From contig NZ_JAGPYQ010000001.1 in assembly GCF_018070025.1 (NCBI RefSeq), positions 8,370,001-8,434,000 on the forward strand: 64,000 bases of DNA, in the 5' to 3' direction. Made by a program: the position numbers and the translations under genes. The number at the start of each line of letters is the position of its first letter. Position 1 is the first letter of the stretch. Below are positions 16,024-24,059 of the stretch, in pieces. Under the pieces are notes generated by a model. It was not told the DNA's origin, ran no database searches, and was given only the letters and a program-made list of their open reading frames with translations. Source of the DNA: Streptomyces liliiviolaceus. Its GTDB lineage: Bacteria > Actinomycetota > Actinomycetes > Streptomycetales > Streptomycetaceae.

Positions 16024-17430
16024 TCACCGCCAGCGGCCGATCTCGACGTTCTCCAGGACGCCGAGCGCGTCGGGCACCAGGACCGCGGCCGAGTAGTACG
16101 TCGTCACCAGGTACGACATGATCGCCTGCTCGCTGATGCCCATGAACCGCACGGACAGGCTCGGTTCGATCTCGTCCGGGATGCCCGCCTGCTGGAGTCC
16201 GACGACCCCCTGCTCCGCCTCGCCCGTACGCATGGCGATGATCGACGTCGTCCTGGCCTCGGTCACCGGGATCTTGTTGCACGGGTAGATCGGTACTCCG
16301 CGCCAGGTCGGGATGCGGTTGCCCGCCACCTCCAGGGTCTCCGGGACGAGGCCCCGCTTGTTGAGCTCACGGCCGAACGCGGCGATCGCCCGGGGGTGGG
16401 CGAGCAGCATCTTGGTGCCGCGCCGCCTGGTGAGCAGTTCGTCCAGGTCGTCCGGGCTCGGTACACCGTCGTGCGGCTGGAGCCGCTGGTCGTACTCGCA
16501 GTTGTTGAGCAGCCCGAACTCGCGGTTGTTGATGAGCTCGTGCTCCTGGCGCTCCTTCAGCGCCTCCACCGTGAGCCGCAGCTGCTGCTCGGTCTGGTTC
16601 ATGGGCTGGTTGTAGAGGTCGGCCACGCGGGTGTGGATGCGCAGCACGGTCTGGGCGACGCTGAGTTCGTACTCCCGCGGCGCGGCGTCGTAGTCGACGA
16701 ACGTCCCGGGGATGGCGGGCTCGCCCGTGTGGCCGGCCGCGAGGTCGATCTCCTTCTCGCCGTACTTGTTGGCGCGCTGGTGCGGGATCGCGCGCAGTTG
16801 CGCGAGGTGCTCGCGCAGGGACTCGGAGCGCTCCGCGATCGCGTCGAAGTGCGTGCGCGGCAGTGCGAGGACCGTGCACGCGGTGGTCGCGCGGGCCGTG
16901 TACTCCCAGATGGCGTCCGGGTCGAGGATCGCCTGGTCGCCGAAGTAGGCGCCGTCCGCGAGCGTGCCCAGCTCCGCGTCGTCCCCGTACGGACCCGTGC
17001 CGATCTTCTCGACCCTGCCGTGGGCCAGCAGGAAGACCTCGTCGGCCGGACTGCCGAAGGAGGCGAGCACGCCGCCCGGCTCGAACTCGCGCTGCTCGCA
17101 GCGCGCGGCCAGCTCGGTGAGCACCTCCTGGTCCTCGTAGGTGCGCAGCGCCGGCAGTTCGCCGAGCTCCGCCGGGATGACCTGGACACGGTCACCCGTC
17201 TTGACGAAGGTGACGCGGCCGTCTCCCACGGAGTAGCTGAGCCTGCGGTTCACCCGGTATGTGCCGCCCTGCACGTTCACCCACGGCAGCATGCGCAGCA
17301 GCCATCGTGAGCTGATCTCCTGCATCTGCGGTGCGGACTTGGTGGTCGTGGCCAGGTTCCGCGCCGCGGATGTGCCGAGACTCTTCTGCGGCTGATCCTG
17401 GTCCGCGCGGATCTCTTCGCCTACCGACAT
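16024..17430 (-). CDS. eshB: Family 2B encapsulin shell protein with internal cNMP-binding-like domain (EshA/EshB type)
   Basis: This 468-residue protein matches the EshA family, now known as family 2B encapsulins, which assemble HK97-fold protein shells. The N-arm (1-95) contains [20 protein letters not shown] and [11 protein letters not shown] cyclic-nucleotide-binding-like domain is inserted at about 98-212 ([36 protein letters not shown]). The HK97-like shell domain fills about 225-468, ending [14 protein letters not shown]. The phosphate-binding-cassette Arg appears present (R180), but the usual GE pair is GD. Start ATG 17430 has GGAGG 9 nt upstream; an ATG at 17454 is less likely. The symbol is by remembered synteny to SCO5249. 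Confidence 0.93.
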   Translation of the reverse strand: MSVGEEIRADQDQPQKSLGTSAARNLATTTKSAPQMQEISSRWLLRMLPWVNVQGGTYRVNRRLSYSVGDGRVTFVKTGDRVQVIPAELGELPALRTYEDQEVLTELAARCEQREFEPGGVLASFGSPADEVFLLAHGRVEKIGTGPYGDDAELGTLADGAYFGDQAILDPDAIWEYTARATTACTVLALPRTHFDAIAERSESLREHLAQLRAIPHQRANKYGEKEIDLAAGHTGEPAIPGTFVDYDAAPREYELSVAQTVLRIHTRVADLYNQPMNQTEQQLRLTVEALKERQEHELINNREFGLLNNCEYDQRLQPHDGVPSPDDLDELLTRRRGTKMLLAHPRAIAAFGRELNKRGLVPETLEVAGNRIPTWRGVPIYPCNKIPVTEARTTSIIAMRTGEAEQGVVGLQQAGIPDEIEPSLSVRFMGISEQAIMSYLVTTYYSAAVLVPDALGVLENVEIGRWR

Positions 17431-17667
17431 GAAAATGTCCTCCCGATCGTGCAACGAGCTGCGGCGCCCACATTTCCATCACGGACCGTGCTGGTGCTAT
17501 TACACGAAAGAGCGGGAATGGATCTTCGCGAAGCGGGGCATACTGCGGGCGCCCGGTCAGGGCCGGGCAGCCCGGACCGCCGGGTCCGAGGGCCGTTCCG
17601 GGACGGGAACTCCAAGATCGGACGGCCCGTTGAACAGGCACGACGCACGACGACGGAGGAGACGGCC

Positions 17668-17901
17668 ATGGCAGGCTTCCTGGACCGCGCGAAGGAACAA
17701 GCACAGCGCGGCCTCTCACAGGGCAAGCAGAAGATCGACGAGGTCCAGGCGCAGCGGACCGGCGGTGATCTGCTGAAGACCCTCGGCGCGGCCTATCTCG
17801 CGGAGCGGCGCGGCAGCGGCTCCCCGCAGGCCACGCAGCAGGCGCTCCAGGCGGTGGAGAGCCACATCGCGACGCACGGGGACGGCTTCCTGCGCGCCTA
17901 G
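17668..17901 (+). CDS. Small helical protein of unknown function
   Basis: This 77-residue product begins MAGFLDRAKEQAQRGLSQGK and looks like an amphipathic alpha-helix followed by a more compact segment (TGGDLLKTLGAAYLAERRGS). There are no membrane segments or cysteines. The ATG at 17668 has CGGAGGAG upstream. It is divergent to the encapsulin operon (237 bp apart), so it could share its regulation, but nothing else links them. I recall similar uncharacterised proteins in Streptomyces. Confidence 0.72.
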   Translation: MAGFLDRAKEQAQRGLSQGKQKIDEVQAQRTGGDLLKTLGAAYLAERRGSGSPQATQQALQAVESHIATHGDGFLRA

Positions 17902-17911
17902 GCCCTGCGCG

Positions 17912-17945
17912 CGGTACCTGACCCCCGGTCCCGGTACCTGAACCC
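17912..17945 (+). repeat. Direct repeat CGGTACCTGAMCCC
   Basis: Two 14-bp copies (17912-17925 and 17932-17945) start 20 bp apart, about two helical turns, in the gap upstream of the amidase gene. A regulator-binding direct repeat is possible. Confidence 0.5.
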
Positions 17946-18067
17946 TCGGCACCCGGCTCCAGCACCTCTCCGTGTGAACAGGTGGTCGCTACAGCGGAGT
18001 TGCGGGTACAAGCAGCGGTACGAGGCGGCCACGGCGGGTGGCCGTCGCGCCCTGTGAGGAGGCGGCC

Positions 18068-18658
18068 GTGGCCTCACCCATGTCCGCGGGCAGCTTTCTG
18101 AGCCGGCTCAAGGCGGAGGACGTCACTGTCGTCGAGGTCGGCGACTGGGAGCATCACAACCGCAACCACAAGGGGCCGTGGGGCCCGGTCCACGGGGTGA
18201 TGATCCACCACACGGTGACCTCGGGCAGTCAGCGCACGGTCGAGATCTGCCGTGACGGCTACAGCGGGTTGCCGGGCCCGTTGTGTCACGGCGTGATCAC
18301 CAAGGACGGCCGCGTCCACCTCGTCGGTTACGGCCGCTCCAATCACGCGGGCCTCGGTGACGACGACGTCCTGCGCGCGGTGATCGCCGAGACGGCCCTG
18401 CCGGCGGACAACGAGGCGAACACCGACGGCAACCGCCACTTCTACGGCTTCGAGTGCGAGAACCTCGGCGACGGCGAGGATCCCTGGCCGGAGGCCCAGC
18501 TGGACGCCGCCGCGCGGGCCGCGGCGGCGATCTGCCGCCACCACGGCTGGACGGAGCGCTCGGTGATCGGTCATCTGGAATGGCAACCGGGCAAGATCGA
18601 CCCGCGCGGCTTCACGATGGCCGCCATGCGGGGCCGCGTCCGCGCTCTCCTGCGGTGA
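18068..18658 (+). CDS. N-acetylmuramoyl-L-alanine amidase / PGRP-like protein
   Basis: This 196-residue amidase_2-fold protein should cleave the bond between N-acetylmuramic acid and L-alanine. Motifs: HGVMIHHTVTSG (zinc His), PLCHGVITKDGRVHLVGYGR, SNHAG, FYGFECENLG, and the distal VIGHLEWQPGKIDPRGF supplying the second zinc His. No signal peptide is apparent from the chosen start. It may be exported by another route, act in lysis or recycling, or be a phage-derived endolysin. The GTG at 18068 has GAGGAGG upstream and fits best. Confidence 0.88.
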   Translation: MASPMSAGSFLSRLKAEDVTVVEVGDWEHHNRNHKGPWGPVHGVMIHHTVTSGSQRTVEICRDGYSGLPGPLCHGVITKDGRVHLVGYGRSNHAGLGDDDVLRAVIAETALPADNEANTDGNRHFYGFECENLGDGEDPWPEAQLDAAARAAAAICRHHGWTERSVIGHLEWQPGKIDPRGFTMAAMRGRVRALLR

Positions 18659-18748
18659 CGACCTGGTCGCCCCGGCGGGGCCGGACCCGGCCGGGGCGGT
18701 GGCGGCGCGACCCGCGTGTCGCTCGGACGCGTGTCCGACAATGGGGGT

Positions 18749-19681
18749 GTGACCGGCCCCGACACCCCTGAAGCAGTCGACCCCGACCTTGGTCCCGGCG
18801 TTCTGCGGCCACGGCTGCCGTCGCCGCTGCGGGAGGTCGTGGACGAGCGTTTCGCGCGCCATGGTGTGCGGCTGCTGCTCAAGCGGGACGATCTGATCCA
18901 CCCGGAGCTGATCGGCAACAAATGGCGCAAGCTGGCCCCGAACCTGCGGGCGGCGGCCGGCCGCACGGTGCTCACCTTCGGCGGCGCGTACTCGAACCAT
19001 CTGCGGGCCACCGCGGCGGCCGGACGCCTCCTGGGCCTGCCCACCGTCGGTGTGGTCCGCGGCCAGGAGCTGGCCGACCGTCCGCTGAATCCGTCCCTCG
19101 CCCGGTGCGCGGCCGACGGCATGCTGCTCCACTTCATCGACAGATCGACGTATCGCCGCAAGAGCGAGCCGGAGACCCTGGCCGCGCTCGTGCGCTCGAC
19201 CGCCTGCGAGGACGCGTACGTGGTCCCGGAGGGCGGCAGCAACGCCCTCGCCGTGCGCGGTTGCACGGCGCTGGGCGAGGAGCTGGGCGACCACGCCGAC
19301 GTAGTCGCGCTGGCCTGCGGCACGGGCGGCACCCTGGCGGGCCTGGCCGGGGGCCTGCCTCCGGGCAGGCGCGCGCTGGGCATACCGGTCCTGAAGGGCG
19401 GCTTCCTCGGCGCCGGGATTCGCGCTCTCCAGGAGGAGGCGTTCGGCGGCCCGCGCGGCGACTGGTCCCTGGACGACCGCTTCCACTTCGGCGGTTACGC
19501 CCGTACGACTCCCGCACTCGACGCGTTCGCGGACGACTTCGAGCAGCGCCACAGCCTGCCCGTCGAACGTCTCTATGTCGCCAAGTCGCTGTACGGACTC
19601 GCGACCCTCGCGGCGGAGGGCGCCTTCCCGCGCGGGACGACGGTCGCGGCCGTGATCACAGGCAGGCCGGACACCCCCTAG
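18749..19681 (+). CDS. PLP-dependent ACC deaminase / D-cysteine desulfhydrase-like protein
   Basis: This 310-residue fold-type II PLP enzyme has the catalytic Lys in IGNKWRKLAPNL, preceded by LLKRDDLIHPELIG. Further motifs are LTFGGAYSNHLRATAAAG (substrate loop), VPEGGSNALAVRG, and the phosphate-binding ACGTGGTLAGLAGG. It resembles the ACC deaminase/DcyD group, and the natural substrate is uncertain. I chose GTG 18749; GTG 18716 is an alternative. Neither has a clear Shine-Dalgarno, so a leaderless mRNA is possible. It overlaps the antiporter gene tail to tail by 4 bp. Confidence 0.87.
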   Translation: MTGPDTPEAVDPDLGPGVLRPRLPSPLREVVDERFARHGVRLLLKRDDLIHPELIGNKWRKLAPNLRAAAGRTVLTFGGAYSNHLRATAAAGRLLGLPTVGVVRGQELADRPLNPSLARCAADGMLLHFIDRSTYRRKSEPETLAALVRSTACEDAYVVPEGGSNALAVRGCTALGEELGDHADVVALACGTGGTLAGLAGGLPPGRRALGIPVLKGGFLGAGIRALQEEAFGGPRGDWSLDDRFHFGGYARTTPALDAFADDFEQRHSLPVERLYVAKSLYGLATLAAEGAFPRGTTVAAVITGRPDTP

Positions 19682-21273
19682 GTGCCCTCGCGGAACGCGG
19701 CGGCCTCCTCCAGGTCCAGGCGGCGCAGCAGGGTGCGCAGCATCTCGTCGTCGATGAAACGGCCGTCCCGCAGCTTCACGAACACCGCGCGCTCGGCGCC
19801 GATCATCTCCCGGGACAGCCGCCGGTACGTGTCGTCCGCGGTCTCGCCGGTGACGCTGTTGACCTGGCCGAGCCGTTCCCAGACGGCGTTGCGACGGCGC
19901 TCCAGGACCGTGCGCAGCCGGTCCGCCAGGGGTGGCGGAAGGGTGTTGCGCTCGTCGGAGAGGAGTTCCTCCAGGCGCCGCTCGGCGGCCCGGGAGGCCT
20001 GCGCCTGGGCGTTCGCCTCGGCGAGGGTCTCGGCCTGCTGGTCCCGCCCGGGGAGCTTCAGCACGCGGATGAGCGGCGGCAGCGACAGTCCCTGCACGAC
20101 GAGCGTTCCGATCACCGTCGTGAAGGTCAGGAAGAGGATCATGTTGCGGCCGGGGAAGTCCTCGCCGCCGTCCGCGGTGAGCGGGATCGAGAAGGCGATG
20201 GCGAGCGAGACGACGCCTCTCATGCCGGCCCAGCTGATGACGAAGGACCCCTTCCAGGTGGGGTTCTCCTCCCGTTTCCTGATCCGCGCGGACAGCAGGC
20301 GCGGCAGGTAGGTCGCGGGGTACACCCAGGCGAAGCGGGTCGCGACGACGATCACGAAGAGGGCCACCGCGTACCAGGCCGCGCTCGCTCCCTCGTACTC
20401 GCCGAGGCCCTTGAGGATCACCGGGAGCTGCAGGCCGATGAGGGCGAAGACCGCCGACTCCAGGATGAACGCGACCATCTTCCAGACGGCCTCCTCCTGG
20501 AGCCTGGTCGCGAAGTCGACCTCCCAGTTGCGGTGGCCCAGGTAGAGCGCGACGACGACCACGGCGAGCACTCCGGAGGCGTGCACCTGCTCGGCGACCG
20601 CGTAGGCGAAGAACGGCGTCAGCAGCGACAGGGAGTTCTGCAGCAGGGCCTCCGTCAGGTGCGTGCGCATCCAGTGGATCGGCATCATCAGGACGAGTCC
20701 GACGCCGATGCCGCCCAGCGCCGCGAGCAGGAACTCGCCGATGCCGCCCGCCCAGGTCGCGCCCTCGCCGACGGCGGCGGCCAGCGCCACCTTGTAGGCG
20801 GTGATCGCGGTCGCGTCGTTCACCAGCGACTCGCCCTGCAGGATCGTGGTGACCCGCGACGGCAGCCCGACCCGGCGCGCCACCGCGGTGGCCGCGACCG
20901 CGTCCGGCGGCGCCACGACCGCGCCCAGCACCAGCGCGGCGGTGAGCGAGAGGTCCGGCACGATCACGTACGCGGCCCAGCCGACGGCGAACGTCGCGAA
21001 CAGCACGTATCCGACCGACAGCAGCGCGACCGGGCGGATCTGCGCCCGCAGATCGAGGTACGAGCTGTCCGTGGCGGCCGTGTAGAGCAGCGGGGGCAGC
21101 AGCAGCGGCAGGACGATGTGGGGGTCGAGCGTGTACTCGGGCACCCCTGGTACGTACGAGACGATCAGGCCCGCCGCCACGAGCAGCAGGGGCGCGGGCA
21201 CCGGCGTACGGCGCGCGGCGCCCGCCACCGCGGCGCTGCCCGCGATCAGCAGGAGCAGGGGCATCACATGCAT
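19678..21273 (-). CDS. Na+/H+ antiporter, CPA1 family
   Basis: This 531-residue integral membrane protein exchanges Na+ (or K+) for H+. About 12 helices span residues 1-410. The ion-binding motifs are visible: VVAPPDAVAATAVA (the DP/PDA motif of helix 5) and LQGESLVNDATAITAYK. WAGMRGVVSLAIAFSIPL is near helix 11. A roughly 120-residue cytoplasmic tail rich in Arg/Glu, with coiled-coil character (ASRAAERRLEELLSDERNTL), ends the protein. Start ATG 21273; ATG 21264 is an alternative. It is divergent to the UBP zinc-finger gene, 61 bp apart. Confidence 0.93.
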   Translation of the reverse strand: MHVMPLLLLIAGSAAVAGAARRTPVPAPLLLVAAGLIVSYVPGVPEYTLDPHIVLPLLLPPLLYTAATDSSYLDLRAQIRPVALLSVGYVLFATFAVGWAAYVIVPDLSLTAALVLGAVVAPPDAVAATAVARRVGLPSRVTTILQGESLVNDATAITAYKVALAAAVGEGATWAGGIGEFLLAALGGIGVGLVLMMPIHWMRTHLTEALLQNSLSLLTPFFAYAVAEQVHASGVLAVVVVALYLGHRNWEVDFATRLQEEAVWKMVAFILESAVFALIGLQLPVILKGLGEYEGASAAWYAVALFVIVVATRFAWVYPATYLPRLLSARIRKREENPTWKGSFVISWAGMRGVVSLAIAFSIPLTADGGEDFPGRNMILFLTFTTVIGTLVVQGLSLPPLIRVLKLPGRDQQAETLAEANAQAQASRAAERRLEELLSDERNTLPPPLADRLRTVLERRRNAVWERLGQVNSVTGETADDTYRRLSREMIGAERAVFVKLRDGRFIDDEMLRTLLRRLDLEEAAAFREGT

Positions 21274-21334
21274 CGGTATCGGCCCGCTTTCATTTCCGCG
21301 CGGATTCCCGCACACCCGACGTAATCTGGCAATC
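21274..21334. promoter_or_regulatory. Short divergent promoter region, antiporter and UBP protein
   Basis: Only 61 bp separate the two starts. TAATCT (21321-21326), ideally placed as a -10 element, lies 8 bp before the UBP gene ATG. No Shine-Dalgarno is present, so that gene is probably transcribed leaderless. Confidence 0.5.
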
Positions 21335-21595
21335 ATGAAACAGTGCACGCACGCCGACGCGCTGCCGCAGCCCGAACCCGCACCGCTGAGCGACACCTGC
21401 CTCGAATGCCTGGCGGTGGGCTCGCACCCGGTGCAGCTACGACTGTGCCTGGACTGCGGTCACGTGGGCTGCTGCGACTCGTCGCCGCTGCGGCACGCCA
21501 CAGAGCATTTCAAGGACACGGGGCATCCGATCATGCGGACCTTCGAACCCGGTGAGAGCTGGCGCTGGTGCTTCGTCGACCACGTGCTGGTGTGA
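21335..21595 (+). CDS. UBP-type zinc-finger protein
   Basis: This 86-residue protein is a single ZnF-UBP domain: CTHADALPQPEP, CLECLAVGSHPVQLRLCLDC, GHVGCCDSSPLRHATEHFKD, GHPIMRTFEPGESWRWCFVD. All Cys/His zinc ligands are present. In actinobacteria such domains sit next to, or are fused with, CPA1 antiporters, as here, which suggests a regulatory partner role for the divergent antiporter. It probably does not bind ubiquitin in this host. Confidence 0.87.
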   Translation: MKQCTHADALPQPEPAPLSDTCLECLAVGSHPVQLRLCLDCGHVGCCDSSPLRHATEHFKDTGHPIMRTFEPGESWRWCFVDHVLV

Positions 21596-21846
21596 CGTGG
21601 GTTCCGGACGGTTCGATGCTCTGACGTCTGGGTACGTCAATCCGGCGCGTCCTCTTCCCAATTGGGCCCGCAGACCCCTAGCCACTGTGCGTATACCTAG
21701 GTTTACTATGAGTGACGGCAAGGGGTTGGGGTCCCGGGGACAGGAAACCTGAGAGCGCGATAGCGTCACCGCTGAAACACGAAGCGCGTTACCCCGGGGG
21801 GCGACCCTCGGCCCCCGAAAGAGCTTGTACCACCTTGGAGGTGAGG

Positions 21847-22260
21847 GTGTCCCAGATCGCAGGCGAGCCCGCGACCCAGGACTTCGTGGAAGTCCGGCTG
21901 CCGGCTGCGGGTGCCTACCTGTCGGTGCTGCGTACGGCCACGGCCGGCCTCGCGGCGCGCTTGGACTTCACCCTCGACGAGATCGAGGATTTGCGTATCG
22001 CCGTGGACGAGGCGTGCGCGATCCTTCTGCAACAGGCGGTGCCGGGCTCCGTGCTCAGCTGTGTCTTCCGCCTGATCGACGACTCGCTTGAGGTGACTGT
22101 CTCGGCCCCGACCACCGACGGCCACGCCCCCGCGCGCGACACCTTTGCCTGGACCGTGCTGTCGGCCCTCGCAGGCAAGGTCTCCTCCTCGGTGGGCGAC
22201 GACAAAACCGTTTCGATCAGCCTCTACAAACAGCGCGGCGCGGGACCCGGGCCGGCGTGA
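21847..22260 (+). CDS. ushX: Anti-sigma factor, RsbW-like histidine-kinase-type ATPase (UshX/PrsH type)
   Basis: This 137-residue GHKL-type ATPase should bind and inhibit the sigma factor encoded next. The N-box region reads DEIEDLRIAVDEACAILLQQ, with conserved E and N-box-like D. Downstream, SLEVTVSAPTTDG replaces the usual G1 box DxGxG, which looks degenerate; nucleotide binding may be weak. GTG 21847 has GGAGG 6 nt upstream. Its stop overlaps the sigma-factor GTG as GTGA, which enforces balanced synthesis. The symbol rests on remembered synteny with S. coelicolor SCO5244. Confidence 0.82.
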   Translation: MSQIAGEPATQDFVEVRLPAAGAYLSVLRTATAGLAARLDFTLDEIEDLRIAVDEACAILLQQAVPGSVLSCVFRLIDDSLEVTVSAPTTDGHAPARDTFAWTVLSALAGKVSSSVGDDKTVSISLYKQRGAGPGPA

Positions 22261-23402
22261 GGAACGGGGACGGGCCGGTGCGGGACGAAGAGCGCGGCAC
22301 ACGGGAACTTTCCGCCGAGGGCGAGGGCGGCCCGGGCGGGCCCCGGCGTCTGGCGGAAGGCGTCGACGGCATCCCCGAGCAGCAGGCCCGGCCGCACCCG
22401 GAGGACGGCAGTTCCCCGGCGGCCGGGCGGGCTCGGGGCGAGCCGATCGACCAGGACGAGCGCGAGGCGCTTTCCGACAGTGACGGGCGACAGGATCCAG
22501 ACGTTGCCGCGCAGTGGGGGTCCCCCCGGACGGAGTCTGGGGGGACGTCCTTGGAAGGGCGGCGGCGGGTGACGGGCGGGATCATGAGCGAGCAGCACGA
22601 ACACGAGCGAAACGCCGACAACGGCGCGTCGGGATCACACCACGACCCGCACAACAGGAGCGGGGCGCGGGCCAAGTTCATCGAGCTGCGCGAACTGGAC
22701 AGCACCGGCGCGGAGTACGCGGAGCTGCGCAATCAGCTGGTCCGGATGCATCTGCCGCTCGTGGAGCACCTCGCACGCCGCTTCCGCAACCGCGGCGAGC
22801 CGCTGGACGACCTCACCCAGGTCGCGACCATCGGCCTGATCAAGTCGGTCGACCGGTTCGACCCGGAGCGCGGTGTCGAGTTCTCGACGTACGCGACCCC
22901 CACGGTCGTCGGCGAGATCAAGCGGCACTTCAGGGACAAGGGCTGGGCGGTACGGGTTCCGCGCCGGCTGCAGGAGCTGCGGCTGGCGCTGACCACGGCG
23001 ACCGCGGAGCTCTCGCAGCAGCACGGCCGCTCCCCCACCGTGCACGAGCTGGCCGAGAAGCTGGGCATCTCGGAGGAGGAGGTCCTGGAGGGCCTGGAGT
23101 CGGCCAACGCGTACTCCACGCTGTCCCTGGACGTCCCCGACACCGACGACGAGTCCCCGGCCGTCGCGGACACGCTCGGCTCCGAGGACGAGGCCCTGGA
23201 GGGCGTCGAGTACCGGGAGTCCCTCAAGCCGCTCCTGGAGGACCTGCCCCCGCGTGAGAAGCGCATCCTGCTGCTGCGCTTCTTCGCGAACATGACCCAG
23301 TCGCAGATCGCCCAGGAGGTCGGCATCTCGCAGATGCACGTCTCCCGGCTGCTGGCCCGCACACTGGCCCAGCTCCGCGAGAAGCTGCTGGTCGAGGAGT
23401 AG
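22257..23402 (+). CDS. sigH: SigB-like stress sigma factor SigH, with alternative N-terminus
   Basis: This is an RNA polymerase sigma factor of the SigB/F/G family. The conserved part shows region 2 (LVEHLARRFRNRGEPLDDL, GLIKSVDRFDPERGVEFSTY), region 3 (RRLQELRLALTTATAEL) and region 4 (YRESLKPLLEDLPPREKRIL, HTH IAQEVGISQMHVSRLLARTL). From GTG 22257, coupled to the anti-sigma stop, it is 381 residues with a roughly 109-residue acidic, Pro/Gly-rich extension. From ATG 22584 it is a standard-sized 272 residues. S. coelicolor SigH is reported to occur as several sizes, so both may be made. It probably governs osmotic/developmental stress genes. Confidence 0.92.
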   Translation: MRNGDGPVRDEERGTRELSAEGEGGPGGPRRLAEGVDGIPEQQARPHPEDGSSPAAGRARGEPIDQDEREALSDSDGRQDPDVAAQWGSPRTESGGTSLEGRRRVTGGIMSEQHEHERNADNGASGSHHDPHNRSGARAKFIELRELDSTGAEYAELRNQLVRMHLPLVEHLARRFRNRGEPLDDLTQVATIGLIKSVDRFDPERGVEFSTYATPTVVGEIKRHFRDKGWAVRVPRRLQELRLALTTATAELSQQHGRSPTVHELAEKLGISEEEVLEGLESANAYSTLSLDVPDTDDESPAVADTLGSEDEALEGVEYRESLKPLLEDLPPREKRILLLRFFANMTQSQIAQEVGISQMHVSRLLARTLAQLREKLLVEE

Positions 23403-23421
23403 GCGGCACGTCGCACGGCTC

Positions 23422-23441
23422 GCGCCCCGTCAGGGGCGCGG
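23422..23441. terminator. Hairpin between sigH and the convergent membrane gene
   Basis: CGCGCCCC and its complement pair as an 8-bp stem with a GTCA loop, 19 bp after the sigH stop and 15 bp before the opposing stop. It probably serves both directions. Confidence 0.6.
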
Positions 23442-23456
23442 CGGACCACCCGCGCA

Positions 23457-23900
23457 CTACTCCCGCGCAGCGCCCGGCCCGGTGATCCCCAGGGCCCGCG
23501 TCGTCTCCGGGTTCAGGATCAGTACGAGCGTCGCGACCGCCACCACCGCCAGGGCGATCCCCCCGGGGATGGCGAGACTGTCGGCCTGGAGCAGGTTGTA
23601 CGCGACGGGCAGCGCCATGATCTGCGTGATGATCGTGGGCCCCCGGCTCCAGCTGCGCCGCAGCAGCAGCCCCCGCGCGGCCAGCAGAGGCAGCAGGGCG
23701 AGCGCGATCAGCGTCACACCCCCGGTGACCGCCTGGCTCCGGTCGTCCGGATGGCCGGTGAGGCCCATCACCAGCAGGTAGACGCCCCCGGCGACGAGGG
23801 CGACCCCCTCCAGCGCGACGAGCGCGGCCGCCGTGGTCAGCCGCCCGGGGCGGGGTTCGGCGCCGACGTTTTCCGGGGTGGGATTCTGCTCAGGACTCAC
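23457..23900 (-). CDS. Small integral membrane protein of unknown function
   Basis: This 147-residue protein has four predicted membrane helices: LTTAAALVALEGVALVAGGV, AVTGGVTLIALALLPLLAAR, TIITQIMALPVAYNLL and GGIALAVVAVATLVLILNP. It has a short polar N-terminus (MSPEQNPTPENVGAEPRPG). I recognise it only as a conserved actinobacterial membrane protein. Start is GTG 23900 with a poor Shine-Dalgarno. It is convergent with sigH and divergent from the lipid kinase, 159 bp away. Confidence 0.8.
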   Translation of the reverse strand: MSPEQNPTPENVGAEPRPGRLTTAAALVALEGVALVAGGVYLLVMGLTGHPDDRSQAVTGGVTLIALALLPLLAARGLLLRRSWSRGPTIITQIMALPVAYNLLQADSLAIPGGIALAVVAVATLVLILNPETTRALGITGPGAARE

Positions 23901-24059
23901 CCCTGAAGGGTAGCCCTCGCCCCCCGGTCGCCCACGGCCGCCGTACGACCCCGGACGTTCAGGGGTGCGGCCGGCAGGACACCCGGCGAGCCGTCCCTCT
24001 CTCACCTGATCCTCACCTCGGTATGGGACGAGTACCACGCGGTAGGTACGCTGCATCGC

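Noticed and set aside
15037..17310. A 757-codon plus-strand frame antisense to the encapsulin operon
   Set aside because: It lies opposite two unmistakable genes with full motifs, and its translation is Ser/Arg-rich and shows no domains.
18922..21324. An 800-codon plus-strand frame over the PLP enzyme and antiporter
   Set aside because: It is a shadow of both real genes, with Arg/Gly/His-rich composition.
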